From positions 558,001 through 622,000 of the forward strand of contig JBLDXI010000025.1 of assembly GCA_047495785.1 (NCBI GenBank): a DNA stretch of 64,000 nt. The letters run 5' to 3'. Below, one piece after another: positions 1 through 9,490 of the stretch. The translations under genes and the position numbers were made by a program. Below the pieces are notes generated by a model. The model was not told where the DNA came from. It searched no databases and was given only the letters and a program-made list of their open reading frames with translations. Source of the DNA: Lepidodermella squamata (Eukaryota > Gastrotricha). How positions within the stretch are numbered: the first letter of the stretch is position 1; every line of letters starts with the position of its first letter.

Positions 1-1830
1 GGTCACATGCAACTTGAATGCAGCCATCGTTTCTGAGCGTTACCAAGTCTTGACTTACGGAGCTTTGGCTGAGTATCTTGGAAATGTTTGCTGCTTCAAC
101 TGGACAGTTTCTGGCACGCCGCAGCAACGCCGCATGATGCTGAGCGTGTACTTCAACAAGTCAACGGATGATCTGTGGGACATTCGTAAAATGTGTGAGC
201 GTATCTACAACACAACGGCTTACATCGTGCAGAACGGCGATTCGACGAGCTCCTCCAGCCGGAAGAAGCGTGATGTTGATGATGAGAAGGTTATTGTTGT
301 GCCGTCAAATCGAACGAAACCCAGCGCCGACTGCTCAGAGGGGCAGTGTACCCTGCCGGATGGATGGGAAGAAGACGAGGACGAGACGATTACTTCTGTT
401 ATCCAGAAAACCCAAGCTCTGGGACAGCTTAGTCGCAAAAAACGTGATAGTATGTCAGCCAATCAGCTTTGAAATACTCCCTTAGAGTAGCCGTTTCAAA
501 TTAGAGCGTTCGAGATAATTTAAAAAATATTAATCATGAATACTGAAATTGAGTATTGAAAATTTGCTGATATGATAGCGACTAGACAACCTCGCATCGC
601 GTAAGTAAATACAAATTGCACTAAGCTTCTTTTGCGCTGTAGTAAACACCAAGCTTTTAGCCTGTCATACTGCTGCTAAAGCACGATTTTTTTCTTTATT
701 TCAGTTGAGGTGAACAATTTCATATGGACATGCCCATTGTTGAAGGCCGTAACCAAGGACGCTATGTACCTGCTGACGGCCGATGACATTGTCGCATTAA
801 AACATCTCGACTTCGTGCGCTGTTTGAGCTTCTTCGGCTCGACGCCTTCGCCGAGTCGCAATTTCAGCCTGGCAATTATCGAACGCATCCGAACTGAACT
901 ATCACGATATTTCAGCTGGTGTGATACACAAGACCGTGTTCTGCTGCAACTCGGCTATACGGCGACTATTTTAACCCCGCAGAACATTTCGTGCCTGAAC
1001 ATGACGGATGAAGTTGTCGCTGCTTGGGGTGAAATTGATGCGTTCAATACGTCGCAGCTGCAGGCCATCGCTAATCGTTACATTAATGTCACGCTATCGG
1101 TCAATGGATCGGATTTCGACGTCTACAACATGATGGTGATGGGGCACATATTATGCGGCCTTGATCCCATCTACTTTTCAACGTCGTTCCTGGAAGATTG
1201 GGAATTTGAGTAAGTTCTAATTATTTACTTCTATTTGAAAAGGAGAGGATGAGGGTTTTTTGCTAAAACGGGAAAATACGTCGATAGGCATTCATGCTTG
1301 ATTAAATCGAACGGAACAAGGATTTCATTCTTCTTTCATTTTTTAGAATGCTAGTCCCTGTGATCTCACGTCTGCGAAACTGCAGCTTAGACATGCTGTC
1401 AGTTTTCCTTCAACGAGCTAAATCTGTTCAGCTGTACGGGCCTGTCAGCAAATGGCAAGAAGAGCATTTCTCCGAACTAGGTCTAATGGTTGCTGGTATG
1501 ACTGACGATGAGGCAAAAGCTCTGACTCAGATGCAGCTCCGTTGGCTCGGCGAGTACGTCCTAAAACAGTGGGGCTTTGTCTCCAAACTGACGGCGGACC
1601 AATTGCAGAGCCTACTGCCCGAACAGGTTCGCTACATTTGGCCAGTCGCCGCTGAGGACTCGCCGATTAATGAAACCTTCAGCAAGGAGCAGCTAAATGC
1701 TCTGCTGATTGCTGAATTGGACGATATGTACCTTGCTCCGCCTCCTGGCATGTACTCAGGCGGGACTGTTCTCATCGCATCGATCGGGTTTATTTTTCTC
1801 AGCCTTGCTGTTAAACTTTTCGGTATTTAA
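1..1830 (+). CDS. Mesothelin/stereocilin-like GPI-anchored protein, 3' part
   Basis: Partial gene that enters the window in reading frame 2. Exons are <1-449, 705-1209 and 1347-1830, joined by GTATGT/TTTCAG and GTAAGT/TTTTAG introns in phases 1 and 2; visible coding is 478 residues. The helical-repeat character (for example 'LTADQLQSLLPEQVRYIW' and 'MTDDEAKALTQMQLRWLG') resembles the mesothelin/otoancorin/stereocilin superfamily of cell-surface superhelical proteins. The first exon carries two RKKRD dibasic sites (near 263 and 436), like the furin site that matures mesothelin precursors. The protein ends in a small-residue stretch (MYSGG) followed by about 17 hydrophobic residues and no basic tail, which fits a GPI-attachment signal. 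Several NxS/T sites support an extracellular location. AATAAA lies at 1986-1991. The family call rests on repeat texture and architecture; the upstream signal peptide is outside the window. Confidence 0.6.
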
Positions 1831-1985
1831 ACTTTTGCATCTCTCTATTTTGATTTTATTCCGGTTGATGTAAATTTTATTATCTGATCTGAAATTACCA
1901 TTCAAAACCCTGATGATACATTGTAGCAGACTTTCAGACTTTATCTGTGATTCCTAGATTTTCATTATTTTGAGTAATTTCTAAT

Positions 1986-1991
1986 AATAAA
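1986..1991 (+). promoter_or_regulatory. Poly(A) signal AATAAA
   Basis: AATAAA lies about 155 bp after the stop codon of the mesothelin-like gene. The intervening 3' UTR is AT-rich and holds nothing else I recognise. Confidence 0.45.
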
Positions 1992-2180
1992 ACAAAGAAA
2001 AATTCATGGATGAGTTGCTTTTTGGATGTTTGGATGTCTTTTTTAATAAATAATCCATTGCGTTGAATAGTACCCTGCACATTGCTCCGTTCCTGACTGG
2101 GTCGTGTGTAATATTTCATCATCTGCCCTCATTCACTGTAGCACCGTCATATCCTGAGTTGTTTTGCATCGTAGTATGAA

Positions 2181-2262
2181 GGTAGCGTGGCCGAGCGGTC
2201 TAAGGCGCTGGTTTAAGGCACCAGTCTCTTCGGGGGCGTGGGTTCGAATCCCACCGCTGCCA
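2181..2262 (+). tRNA. tRNA-Leu (anticodon AAG)
   Basis: An 82-nt sequence folds as a class II tRNA. The acceptor stem GGTAGCG pairs with CGCTGCC (one G-T pair), the A box reads TGGCCGAGCGG and the B box GGTTCGAATCC. The anticodon stem CTGGT/ACCAG encloses the loop TTAAGGC, so the anticodon is AAG (leucine, CTT codons). A long variable arm (TCTCTTCGGGGGC region) is typical of tRNA-Leu. There is no intron and no genomic CCA. A T-run beginning at about 2264 is the RNA polymerase III terminator. Confidence 0.95.
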
Positions 2263-2971
2263 CAATTTTTTTAGTTTTATTTTTTTTATTTGATTAACAA
2301 ATTTCACATTTACCGATGTTCGTATTGATTTTGTCATTCCATACATACCGTAATACCGTAATCCGTAATACCGGTTTTACATTTTATCGATTTATTACGG
2401 CTTATTAAGCGGCCATTATCACTTGACAGACCCTTCTGAGATCACAAGCCGCAAACCAACACCACATTATGAGCTATCAAGTGAAAAAGGATAGCAATTT
2501 TTAGCATAGAAAAACGGCGAATTCATAATTGTGCAAATGCACGCTAAGGTAGTTTTTAGCCAAAAAGACAACACGATGCAAGAAGATAAGACTTCAGCTA
2601 ACTGCAGTGCGATCAGTTTTGGCAAATTTGGCTTCAAGGAAATTAACTAGCCCTTTTCATTTGATAGTTTTGATTGATTTTAGCAGAGATTGATTTCATG
2701 ACTGAGGAAATACTGTCAAGTAAAAAGAGGGGATACGTAGACAAATGAATGAGTTTAGAATAATCAATCAGTAACTAATTCCTGATGAGCGGTTGTCTCA
2801 AATTTAGAGTAGATTTAAGCTGCAATTTTCGCAGATTCCCGAAAGGCAGTGCGCAGACTGTTCTTCTCGCATAAAGACACAAGCCGCATGCGATAGAACA
2901 GCTGCGTGTCAATATTGACAGCATAATCACAGGGAACCGATCCCAGTCGACATAAGTTCAGTAGAGATTAA
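2263..2971. other. Intergenic, no gene seen
   Basis: It begins with the Pol III T-run terminator of the tRNA and continues as AT-rich sequence with short imperfect repeats of TAATACCG around 2350-2390. No ORF, RNA or transposon signature was recognised. Its 3' end presumably holds the promoter and 5' UTR of the following channel gene. Confidence 0.5.
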
Positions 2972-4114
2972 ATGATCTTGCAATTTTCAGTGATAATTAA
3001 TTTTGTATTAAGCTTGGCGGTAGGGTTGGACCAAAATTTGCTCGACGTATTCGCCATCAAAGAGCCGCTACTCTACCAATTACTGATCGACTGCCCAGAT
3101 CTATCCCGCCAATCTTACTCACCAACCTGTCCGTTGGGGGTGAGTCGACCGTGCAAACCAACCCATGTGACTGGCAAGTTTTACATGGCTAGTTTTCATG
3201 GGATCGATACCACCGAAGAGTCACTAGTTATCACAGGAAATCTCGAGCTGTACTGGCACTACAACTGTTCGAATTTCGCCCATACAAACAACGCCCAGTT
3301 TTACGCTTGGGACGGCATGATATGGAAGCCACAGGCCTTTCATCGAAACGCACTTCAGAACGTGGGTATGGAAGACTTCACCTCGAGGCTTGTTGTAGAA
3401 ACTGATAGCAGTGGTGAATACTTCACATTCAAATGGCGTCGAAATGGTTTGTTTGTCTCGTCGTGCGATTTAGACGTCACGGATTTCCCATTCGATACGC
3501 AAACTTGCACAGTCGAATTCGACCTTCAGGAGCAGACGAAAGCTGTTGACTTGGGAACCATGAACCTCGCGGCAGCAAAGGGATTCCTTAGTCCTGGGGA
3601 TGAATGGAATTTAATATATAATTCTACGATTAACCTCTACGATCCTGACTACTATCGAGATCGGGTTGTCTATTCATTGACATTCAAGCGGAACCCTAGC
3701 TATTACATTAATAACCTAATGGTCCCACTGGGAGGTTTAGCAATTCTACAGCTCATAGCCTTCGCTCTACCACCAGATGCATCTGACAGGCCTAATATGG
3801 CTGCTGCGATCTTGCTGGCTTTGATTTTTCTTCATGAAGGCATTCTTGATCAAGTTCCTGTGAAGCCGTATAGAGTCTATCTCGGTCTTTATGCGGATTT
3901 GCTGACAGCAACGGCTTGGACATGCACGGCCTACTTTTTGACCATGTGTTTGATTACGAATCATTTCAAGAAGTGGAGTTCTGTTCGGATAAGGCTGATG
4001 GTGGGCAGCTGCTTAGTTGTCAGCAGGGCACGGCTTATAGACGGACTAGTTTTCCTAGCGATGACGGTTTTTCTTTTACTGATTATCACTGCTAGAATCA
4101 CATATTTCGCTTGA
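2972..4114 (+). CDS. Pentameric (Cys-loop) ligand-gated ion channel subunit, intronless
   Basis: Single-exon 380-residue protein of the nicotinic/Cys-loop receptor superfamily. The ATG at 2972 opens a hydrophobic signal peptide (residues 1-19). The extracellular domain has the diagnostic 13-residue Cys-loop, Cys165 to Cys179 (with DFPFD inside). M1 starts near residue 244 with a conserved Pro, then FALPPD leads to M2 at about 274-292, M3 at 303-328 and M4 at 355-376. Aligned to family numbering, M2 has Asp at -1', Arg at 0', Leu at 9' and acidic residues at 16' and 20', which suggests cation conduction (inference). The vicinal Cys pair of acetylcholine alpha subunits is absent from the loop C region. 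The M3-M4 loop is only about 28 residues, very short for an animal subunit. AATAAA overlaps the end of the gene (4118-4123). Ligand unknown. Confidence 0.9.
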   Translation: MILQFSVIINFVLSLAVGLDQNLLDVFAIKEPLLYQLLIDCPDLSRQSYSPTCPLGVSRPCKPTHVTGKFYMASFHGIDTTEESLVITGNLELYWHYNCSNFAHTNNAQFYAWDGMIWKPQAFHRNALQNVGMEDFTSRLVVETDSSGEYFTFKWRRNGLFVSSCDLDVTDFPFDTQTCTVEFDLQEQTKAVDLGTMNLAAAKGFLSPGDEWNLIYNSTINLYDPDYYRDRVVYSLTFKRNPSYYINNLMVPLGGLAILQLIAFALPPDASDRPNMAAAILLALIFLHEGILDQVPVKPYRVYLGLYADLLTATAWTCTAYFLTMCLITNHFKKWSSVRIRLMVGSCLVVSRARLIDGLVFLAMTVFLLLIITARITYFA

Positions 4115-4117
4115 GTG

Positions 4118-4123
4118 AATAAA
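4118..4123 (+). promoter_or_regulatory. Poly(A) signal AATAAA
   Basis: AATAAA starts four bases after the channel stop codon, and a second copy follows at about 4134. The 3' UTR is therefore very short. Confidence 0.5.
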
Positions 4124-4708
4124 AAATCTGATGAATAAAAAAACGCGAAGAAATCATTCAAAAAAACTGAGCAGGATAGATTGAGGTGTTTCTCACTAAT
4201 CGTAACGAGTAAAAGTGTGATAGATTTTTCTTTGAAGTCGCTGCATCACTTAAATTGAAGAACAATTTGATTGGCCAAGCTGGAGCCATTTATTCTCCCC
4301 TATCTTTCCGATCTTTATCAAGGCCTGTGAACGTGACCTATGAAGCCCTGTGACCTGCGATGAGATGACTCGGCGAAATTATTTTTAAAAGAGCAGCGAG
4401 CACTGATGCATATTATTTAATATTACATAGTTTAATTCTGCAAATCTTCACAGCAATTCTTTCAATCAGAATTTACACCTGGCTCCTGGGTTCTTTTATT
4501 TAACGCGGCCGTTGCCCTGGCTTTCGGAAGGGGGCACTTCCTCCTAGACAGTTGCCAGATGTTCCCCCATTGCTCGCGTCTGGTTTTTCACCGCGGCTCT
4601 CCCGTGTCCCAATTGTATAGGATGGGAGTGATTCTCCGTCGTCATTCTTTAATCGTGTGCAAGATTATTGTACAAAAGTAAGCCCAGTCGCTCCTCCTTG
4701 AAAGCAGT

Positions 4709-4714
4709 TTTATT
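4709..4714 (-). promoter_or_regulatory. Poly(A) signal (AATAAA on - strand)
   Basis: TTTATT on the + strand reads AATAAA on the - strand, about 50 bp after the stop codon of the first Ly6-like gene. Confidence 0.45.
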
Positions 4715-4762
4715 CATTTAGTGCTTAATAATACTGTTCAAGTGTTCTAAAAAGCAGTCTTT

Positions 4763-5281
4763 TCAAGCAACTTCTTCTTTCGGACCCTTCATTGTTTCCT
4801 GAATGATGCTTGGAGTCGAAATGCCACAGTCAATCTCGGCGTTGCACTCGTCCGTGCAGCACGTGCAGACAGGCGAAAAAGAAATTGTGTAAGGCGTATC
4901 GTAGCCGCGAACCCAGCCCACCTTCTTATCGGCCGCGCCACCAGTCGCAACTCGATTCGGCTTGTTCAACCTCCGCCGGCACGGCTCAGGGCCCCTGAAT
5001 TCTTCATCATTGCAGATGAATTCAATGTGAACAACTTGGCTGCCTGTTTTGTATGAACTCTCGTCAGTTAAATTAAGGTTGATCGACAATCGCTGGGCGC
5101 AGGTTTTGCAGTCCTCTAGAATCATGAACGAGACATTTGAGTAAACTGTCTCGTTTTTCGTGAAGAACCAAGTTTCCTCGCTGAGTTTCCAAATGTTGCC
5201 ATCGGCTGATCCATGCAGGCAATTTATGGCGTAGCAACAACTCGCAAGCAAAGTTACAGCCAAAAAAAGTCTGCTGATCAT
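4763..5281 (-). CDS. Secreted Ly6/three-finger-like cysteine-rich protein 1
   Basis: Intronless 172-residue protein with a signal peptide (hydrophobic residues 4-18, then INCLHG). Cysteines fall in a recurrent order: CLHG near the N-terminus, DCKTC, two single cysteines, then CTCC-x3-ECN-x4-C near the C-terminus. The terminal CC-x4-CN arrangement resembles the end of Ly6/uPAR three-finger domains, so that family is the best guess; it is not proven. There is no C-terminal hydrophobic segment, so secretion rather than GPI anchoring is likely. NxS/T sites occur in the N-terminal half. The closest relative is the protein at 6813-7337 (shared KPNRVATG and TPSII). A TATAAA on the - strand lies at 5347-5352 and a poly(A) signal at 4709-4714. 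Confidence 0.75.
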   Translation of the reverse strand: MISRLFLAVTLLASCCYAINCLHGSADGNIWKLSEETWFFTKNETVYSNVSFMILEDCKTCAQRLSINLNLTDESSYKTGSQVVHIEFICNDEEFRGPEPCRRRLNKPNRVATGGAADKKVGWVRGYDTPYTISFSPVCTCCTDECNAEIDCGISTPSIIQETMKGPKEEVA

Positions 5282-5346
5282 TTTGTTCGAGAAAAAGGTT
5301 CTAAGAGTAGCAGAGAAATGTTGTCAAATTTAAAAGTCCAGCGCCA

Positions 5347-5352
5347 TTTATA
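5347..5352 (-). promoter_or_regulatory. Possible TATA box of Ly6-like gene 1
   Basis: TTTATA on + reads TATAAA on the - strand, 66-71 bp upstream of the ATG at 5281. Spacing suits a short 5' UTR; sequence evidence only. Confidence 0.35.
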
Positions 5353-5470
5353 AGCAAAAGACGACTAGTAATCGGATAATAATGTTTTTTGCAGAATATG
5401 CGATGACATTTTTCTAAGTTGCCTCAAAGCCGGATAAATACCATGATTGAAAACAAGGTGGCATTGCCTA

Positions 5471-5615
5471 TCAGTTGGCAACAAGCACGCGTTCGCATTC
5501 GCAGGTGCAGTAACTGCTTCCCTTGAATTCACAGCTTACGGCGGCTACCCATCTTGTAGCCTGTATCACACAGCTCTGAGCTCGTTAAGCTGGCGCAGGT
5601 TGCGGGGTTGATCTT
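5471..5615 (-). pseudogene. Possible cysteine-rich coding remnant or unannotated terminal exon
   Basis: Read on the - strand, the sequence ending at the TGA at 5471-5473 encodes a compact cysteine pattern, VSCEF-KGSS-YCTCEC, followed by ERVLVAN and stop. Upstream in another frame lies a second cysteine-bearing stretch (PATC, ELCDTGYKMG), so either a frameshift or a short intron separates them; a stop closes the YCTCEC frame about 120 bp upstream. This looks like the end of a small secreted Cys-rich protein near the two Ly6-like genes. No start codon or convincing splice pair was found, so it may be a relic or chance. Confidence 0.25.
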
Positions 5616-6812
5616 CAGTTTTCCCCTAGTGTTTAGCGAACAAATGCTAGAGTTTTTTCATCAAGCGCACTGAGCTCACGCGACCAAATTTCTACTGATG
5701 ATCAACAACCCCTTTTTCTTATTGAAAAGCTATTGAAAAATATCAAGACGGCACATTGTGAAGCTAAGCTTTTGTAATGCGTTCAGTTTGCTCACAAAAT
5801 TGATCTGCAGGCAGCTTTAATACGCAGGCGGAGCACTGAGCTTTTTCTATCTTATATGTCTCCGGTCGCTACTTCATGGTTGCATATTCACGCAAAATGG
5901 TGGACGTGGAATGGAACTTGGCTTTAGAAACAATCGCAGTTCCGATTCTAATACTTTCGGTATATCAATAACTATTCATTCAAAAGCGAAATTCCAAGAA
6001 GCTATCAGCACTGGCCTGACTTCGCAGCGCATTTGGGTCGGATCTTCTGCATGAATAATTGCTGAATCGAATCTCAACTCAGGCTCAACTCACAACTTGA
6101 ATCGAAATGTCATCTCACTTTTCGCTTTTCCTAAATCTCAGATGTTAGGCTTTAAGGGGTGAAAAGTAATAGGGATAAAACTTGTGGCCTCCCCAAATTC
6201 GTTACTGGTTATTGGTCGGATCATGTCAAAGTCGTTCACTTTCCGTCACGGATTGAGGTATCTTTATAATCTTTTTTTTTAATTCAACACATAACTTGGT
6301 GAAGTCGGAACCACCTTTCACTTGCTCACAATTTGTGTTTGTGCTTCTGGTGGTCACAGCCCTTGAAACACATGGCGATGTAAGATCACTCCATTTCGTT
6401 TGAAAGAGTCGAAATAACTTATCTTCCTTAGACAGGACTAAAAACACACTCCCGGAGTAGGTTCACCATAAAGAGGCCTATAGGACTAGGGTTCAGTTGT
6501 TGAGGTTCAGGATAGAAATGACCCGGGTATTCCTGTTACATGTAGTTTTTGGAAAGTAGTGAAATAGCACCGATCAGTCTCGATAGAATCAAAGTCTTTT
6601 ACTATAGCCGTGAACTACCCGCTACCACGGTCAAGTAAGCTCAAAACTAAGGGACTAATTTCTTTAGCCAGTTTTTACGCTCTTCTTTCATAATTCTCTC
6701 GTAAACAAATGCAATTGAAGTATATTTTTTTCCTTCATTCCAGCTTTAGTTGAAACAAGTTAAAATCAGTTAATAATTTAGTTTCAAGCTATCTTCTCAA
6801 TTCTCAAGCAAC
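5616..6812. other. Intergenic between the two Ly6-like genes
   Basis: About 1.2 kb of AT-rich sequence upstream of gene 1 and downstream of gene 2 on the - strand. No domain or repeat recognised. A short - strand ORF at 6226-6447 contains three cysteines but has no signal peptide and no supporting splice sites. Confidence 0.4.
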
Positions 6813-7337
6813 TCAGCAGCTCTTGTAGCAGCTATCGGGAGCTGCCATGGATCGCTTAATGATGCTGGGCGTGACGATGCCGCATTCACTCTCAGCGTTG
6901 CACTCGTCTTCGCAGCAAATGCATGTCGGCGATAAAGCTATTGTGTACGGCGACGTGTAGCTTTTTTTCCAGCCTGGTGGCTTGACATCTGCCGCATCGC
7001 CTGTCGCCACGCGGTTCGGCTTCATGATCATGGGCGTGCACGCTTCCGGACCCTTGAACGCATCGAGATCGCAGCCGAACTCGATGCGAATTGCCTGACC
7101 TTTATTCTCGAGCGCCTTCGCATCCGTCGCGTCAATGTCGATGAACACGATCTGGCTGCAGACCTTGCAGTCCTGGCGCACGCTGTACGTTATGTTGTGG
7201 AAGTAGGTCTGGTTGATATTGAAAAATGCCATCTCGTCCTCGCCGCTTTGTCGGCCATGGGCAGCGCCATGCAAGCACTTGATTGCCAGGCTGCAGCCCG
7301 CCATTAGGCTAATTGCCATAAAAAATCTGGCCAGCAT
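6813..7337 (-). CDS. Secreted Ly6/three-finger-like cysteine-rich protein 2
   Basis: Intronless 174-residue paralogue of the protein at 4763-5281. The signal peptide covers residues 1-18 (hydrophobic, then IKCLHGAAHG). The same cysteine order follows: CLHG, DCKVC, GCDLD, EACTP, then CICC-x3-ECN-x4-CGI. Shared blocks include KPNRVATG-x-AAD, SPYTIALSP and TPSII. It differs by a C-terminus that adds two more cysteines (DSCYKSC). Low overall identity but strict conservation of cysteines and the KPNRVATG block suggest an old duplication with the fold preserved. Role unknown; secreted Ly6-like proteins elsewhere act as extracellular modulators or defence peptides, which is only family context here. 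Confidence 0.75.
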   Translation of the reverse strand: MLARFFMAISLMAGCSLAIKCLHGAAHGRQSGEDEMAFFNINQTYFHNITYSVRQDCKVCSQIVFIDIDATDAKALENKGQAIRIEFGCDLDAFKGPEACTPMIMKPNRVATGDAADVKPPGWKKSYTSPYTIALSPTCICCEDECNAESECGIVTPSIIKRSMAAPDSCYKSC

Positions 7338-8118
7338 TTTCCGAACACTGAAGTAAACCTAAAAATGATGAATACAAGTCATAAATTCAGCGCAAGGAGC
7401 ATAAAAGCGCCAGGGGAATGCTAGTAAGTTTTGAGTAAATTACGACAGTTGGAAATTACTCTCAAAATGTCTCAAAATGCTGCGCAAGCATGAGACCTCG
7501 CGCTGTTAGCTTAACGCTATAGGCCTGTCGTACTTTTATGCACCGATCAGTTCTAGTAGACAAAAATGGCAGATTCACAATCCATTTTATAGGCCTGTCT
7601 TTCCTTTTTGCAGGTTAATGCCAACGCACTTGGGCCCATTCGGAGAGAGGATTACGCACCTTGATGCTCGCTCGGCCGCTACACTTTTCAAGCGATTATC
7701 CGTATAATCTCGTCGATTTCTGAATCAGTTTTACTAAAGCTGGCGGCGATCTACATAGCAGGCGTAGAAATTGAATTGAAAGCGTGTTTCGTGATCAATG
7801 CATTTTAAGACTTTTCTTGGGGAGTAGCAGACAATTTTCGGCACAAACAACGGCTTTTATGTCTATTATCTGCATATAATATTTTGGTCTAATAGTCAAC
7901 GTGGTTGGCGCCGGGAGATTATCCTTCATTCGCCTTTGAGCACCTGTCCAAGAGGCTTACGTTTAATGGATTCTCCTAATCCAAAATGCCAATTTCAGTT
8001 CAACGCATATTTTGTCATTTGGGCTAATTCTCCGCGACTTCAGAATTTCAAGTTTAATTTTATTATACCTACTATTTATTTTAACGAAATGGCGAAATTC
8101 ACAAATCATAGTTATTCG
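7338..8118. other. Intergenic, no gene seen
   Basis: Holds the upstream region of Ly6-like gene 2 (a - strand TATAAAA at 7585-7591 is rather far, about 250 bp) and the 3' flank of the sushi-ankyrin gene, with AATAAA on the - strand at 8075-8080. The + strand ORF at 7936-8349 overlaps the real - strand exon and has no recognisable content. Confidence 0.45.
8075..8080 (-). promoter_or_regulatory. Poly(A) signal of sushi-ankyrin gene A
   Basis: AATAAA on the - strand about 40 bp after the stop codon at 8119; a second one lies at 8059-8064. Confidence 0.5.
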
Positions 8119-9281
8119 CTAATAAAATTCCTGGGACTTTTTCAAAAGATCGGCAATTTCTCGATGTTGCATGTTCGCGGCGAACAAATATGCATTCCAT
8201 CTGTTGATATTGACTGCAGTGGCATCAGCCCCTCGTTCGAGCAAATACTCAACCAGAGGCTTATTGCCATTCAGCGCCGCCATCATCAACGGTGTTGTGA
8301 AGTAAATCGCCTCCGCGACATTGACATTCGCGCCCCGTTCGCCGACTAAAATCTTCGCGATCTCCAGCCGATCCGTAGAATTGAAGCTTGGGCCTGAGCA
8401 AGATGCAAGCACATGTAGGAAGGTTACATTTTTGTAAGCACCAGTGCATAGCATTACAATAGCCCTGTTCCGCGAATTCGGGTTGAATGTCTCGCCAGAG
8501 TATGTGTCGTAACGATTCAATTCGAACCTGAATGACAAGGCTGTTGTGTTTGACTTGAGAGCTGTGAAGATGTCTCCCAGAGCTACGGAGCTCGAGAAGG
8601 GATGATCAGTCCTGTAGGGATTGCTGTTAGCAGTTGCGTATCGATTGATGTTTCCGTATCTCTTGCATGAGCCAGGTGGTGACCAAAGGCCATTGGTCTG
8701 GCAAGTAATGTCAGGCTGTGTTGCTACGTAACCAGATTGGCAGATCAAGTTCATCTTCAGAATAGTTGGCGAGGTTATCGACTTTAGCCAAGATCCATTC
8801 GGAACCATAGGCAACGCACCGCAACCTAAGTATTCCGATAGAAAGTAAAAACAGATGATTCTAGAAAGTGTCATTGACTCGGCAGACGTTAAATATTCAG
8901 TTTTTCCATTTCAATTTTCATTTCAAGAACAGATTCACAACTGTTACCTTCTGAAATACAAGAGCCGATAATCGGTGGCCGCCAATTCGGTAGGCAGAAG
9001 CTTGTCGTAGAATTCAGCGAGTAAGTGAAGCCCGGGCGGCAATTGATGACGACCGTTCGCCCAGCAGGAATTCCGAAACCAGGTATCAGTGGCTTCTGAG
9101 GATCATCTTCTGAAGTAGATTCATTCGAGGTTAAATATCCATTCTGAATAACTGGAACATCGCAATTCTACACACGCAGTCTTACTTTAATTTCAAGTTT
9201 CAGTGCCTGCATTCGAAAAATTACCTGTGCTAGGACATTGCCTGAGCAAAGTGCGATGATGGCGATGACTTTGGAAAACAT
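8119..9281 (-). CDS. Secreted sushi (CCP) plus ankyrin-repeat protein A
   Basis: Three exons on the - strand: 9281-9225 (signal peptide, ends ...LAQ), 9167-8948 and 8825-8119, joined by a phase 0 intron of 57 bp and a phase 1 intron of 122 bp; 327 residues in all. Exon 2 encodes a first sushi domain, four cysteines in the order CDVP, CRPG, CLPNW, C. Exon 3 opens with a second sushi domain (CGALP, CQSGY, CQTNGLW, C). After a glycosylated linker come about three ankyrin repeats (ATFLHVLASCSG, TTPLMMAALNGNKPLVEYLL, WNAYLFAANMQHREIADLL). Ankyrin repeats are usually cytosolic, so their presence behind a signal peptide and disulfide modules is odd. No transmembrane helix is seen. It is a tandem paralogue of the gene just upstream on the same strand (9491-10676). 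Confidence 0.85.
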
Positions 9282-9448
9282 TTTTGACGAGTTGAAGAGC
9301 TGAGAATATGTTATTCTTTGTTGGTTTCTTCTATTGCCAACTACCGCCCACGTTTGCGGCGAACGTGCATTCAAAATCCCAAGTTGGAGTTATATCTAGC
9401 ATTTTAATGAGAATAACGCCCACTTAAGGTAATTAGAAAATCTCAATT

Positions 9449-9454
9449 TTTATT
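9449..9454 (-). promoter_or_regulatory. Poly(A) signal of sushi-ankyrin gene B
   Basis: TTTATT on + gives AATAAA on the - strand, 37 bp beyond the stop at 9491 and about 170 bp before the start of the tandem paralogue A. Confidence 0.45.
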
Positions 9455-9490
9455 TTCGTGCTGTTCATGTCACGGAGAGAGAGGGTAATC

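Larger units (their letters stand above)
4115..4762. other. Convergent intergenic region, no gene seen
   Basis: Lies between the + strand channel and the - strand Ly6-like gene. Apart from poly(A) signals for both neighbours (4118 on +, 4709-4714 on -) I see no gene or repeat. Confidence 0.5.

Noticed and set aside
6226-6447. 73-codon - strand ORF with three cysteines between the Ly6-like genes
   Set aside because: No signal peptide and no partner exon; cysteine order does not match the neighbours.
7936-8349. 137-codon + strand ORF
   Set aside because: Its 3' half overlaps the ankyrin-coding exon on the opposite strand, and the rest is non-descript.
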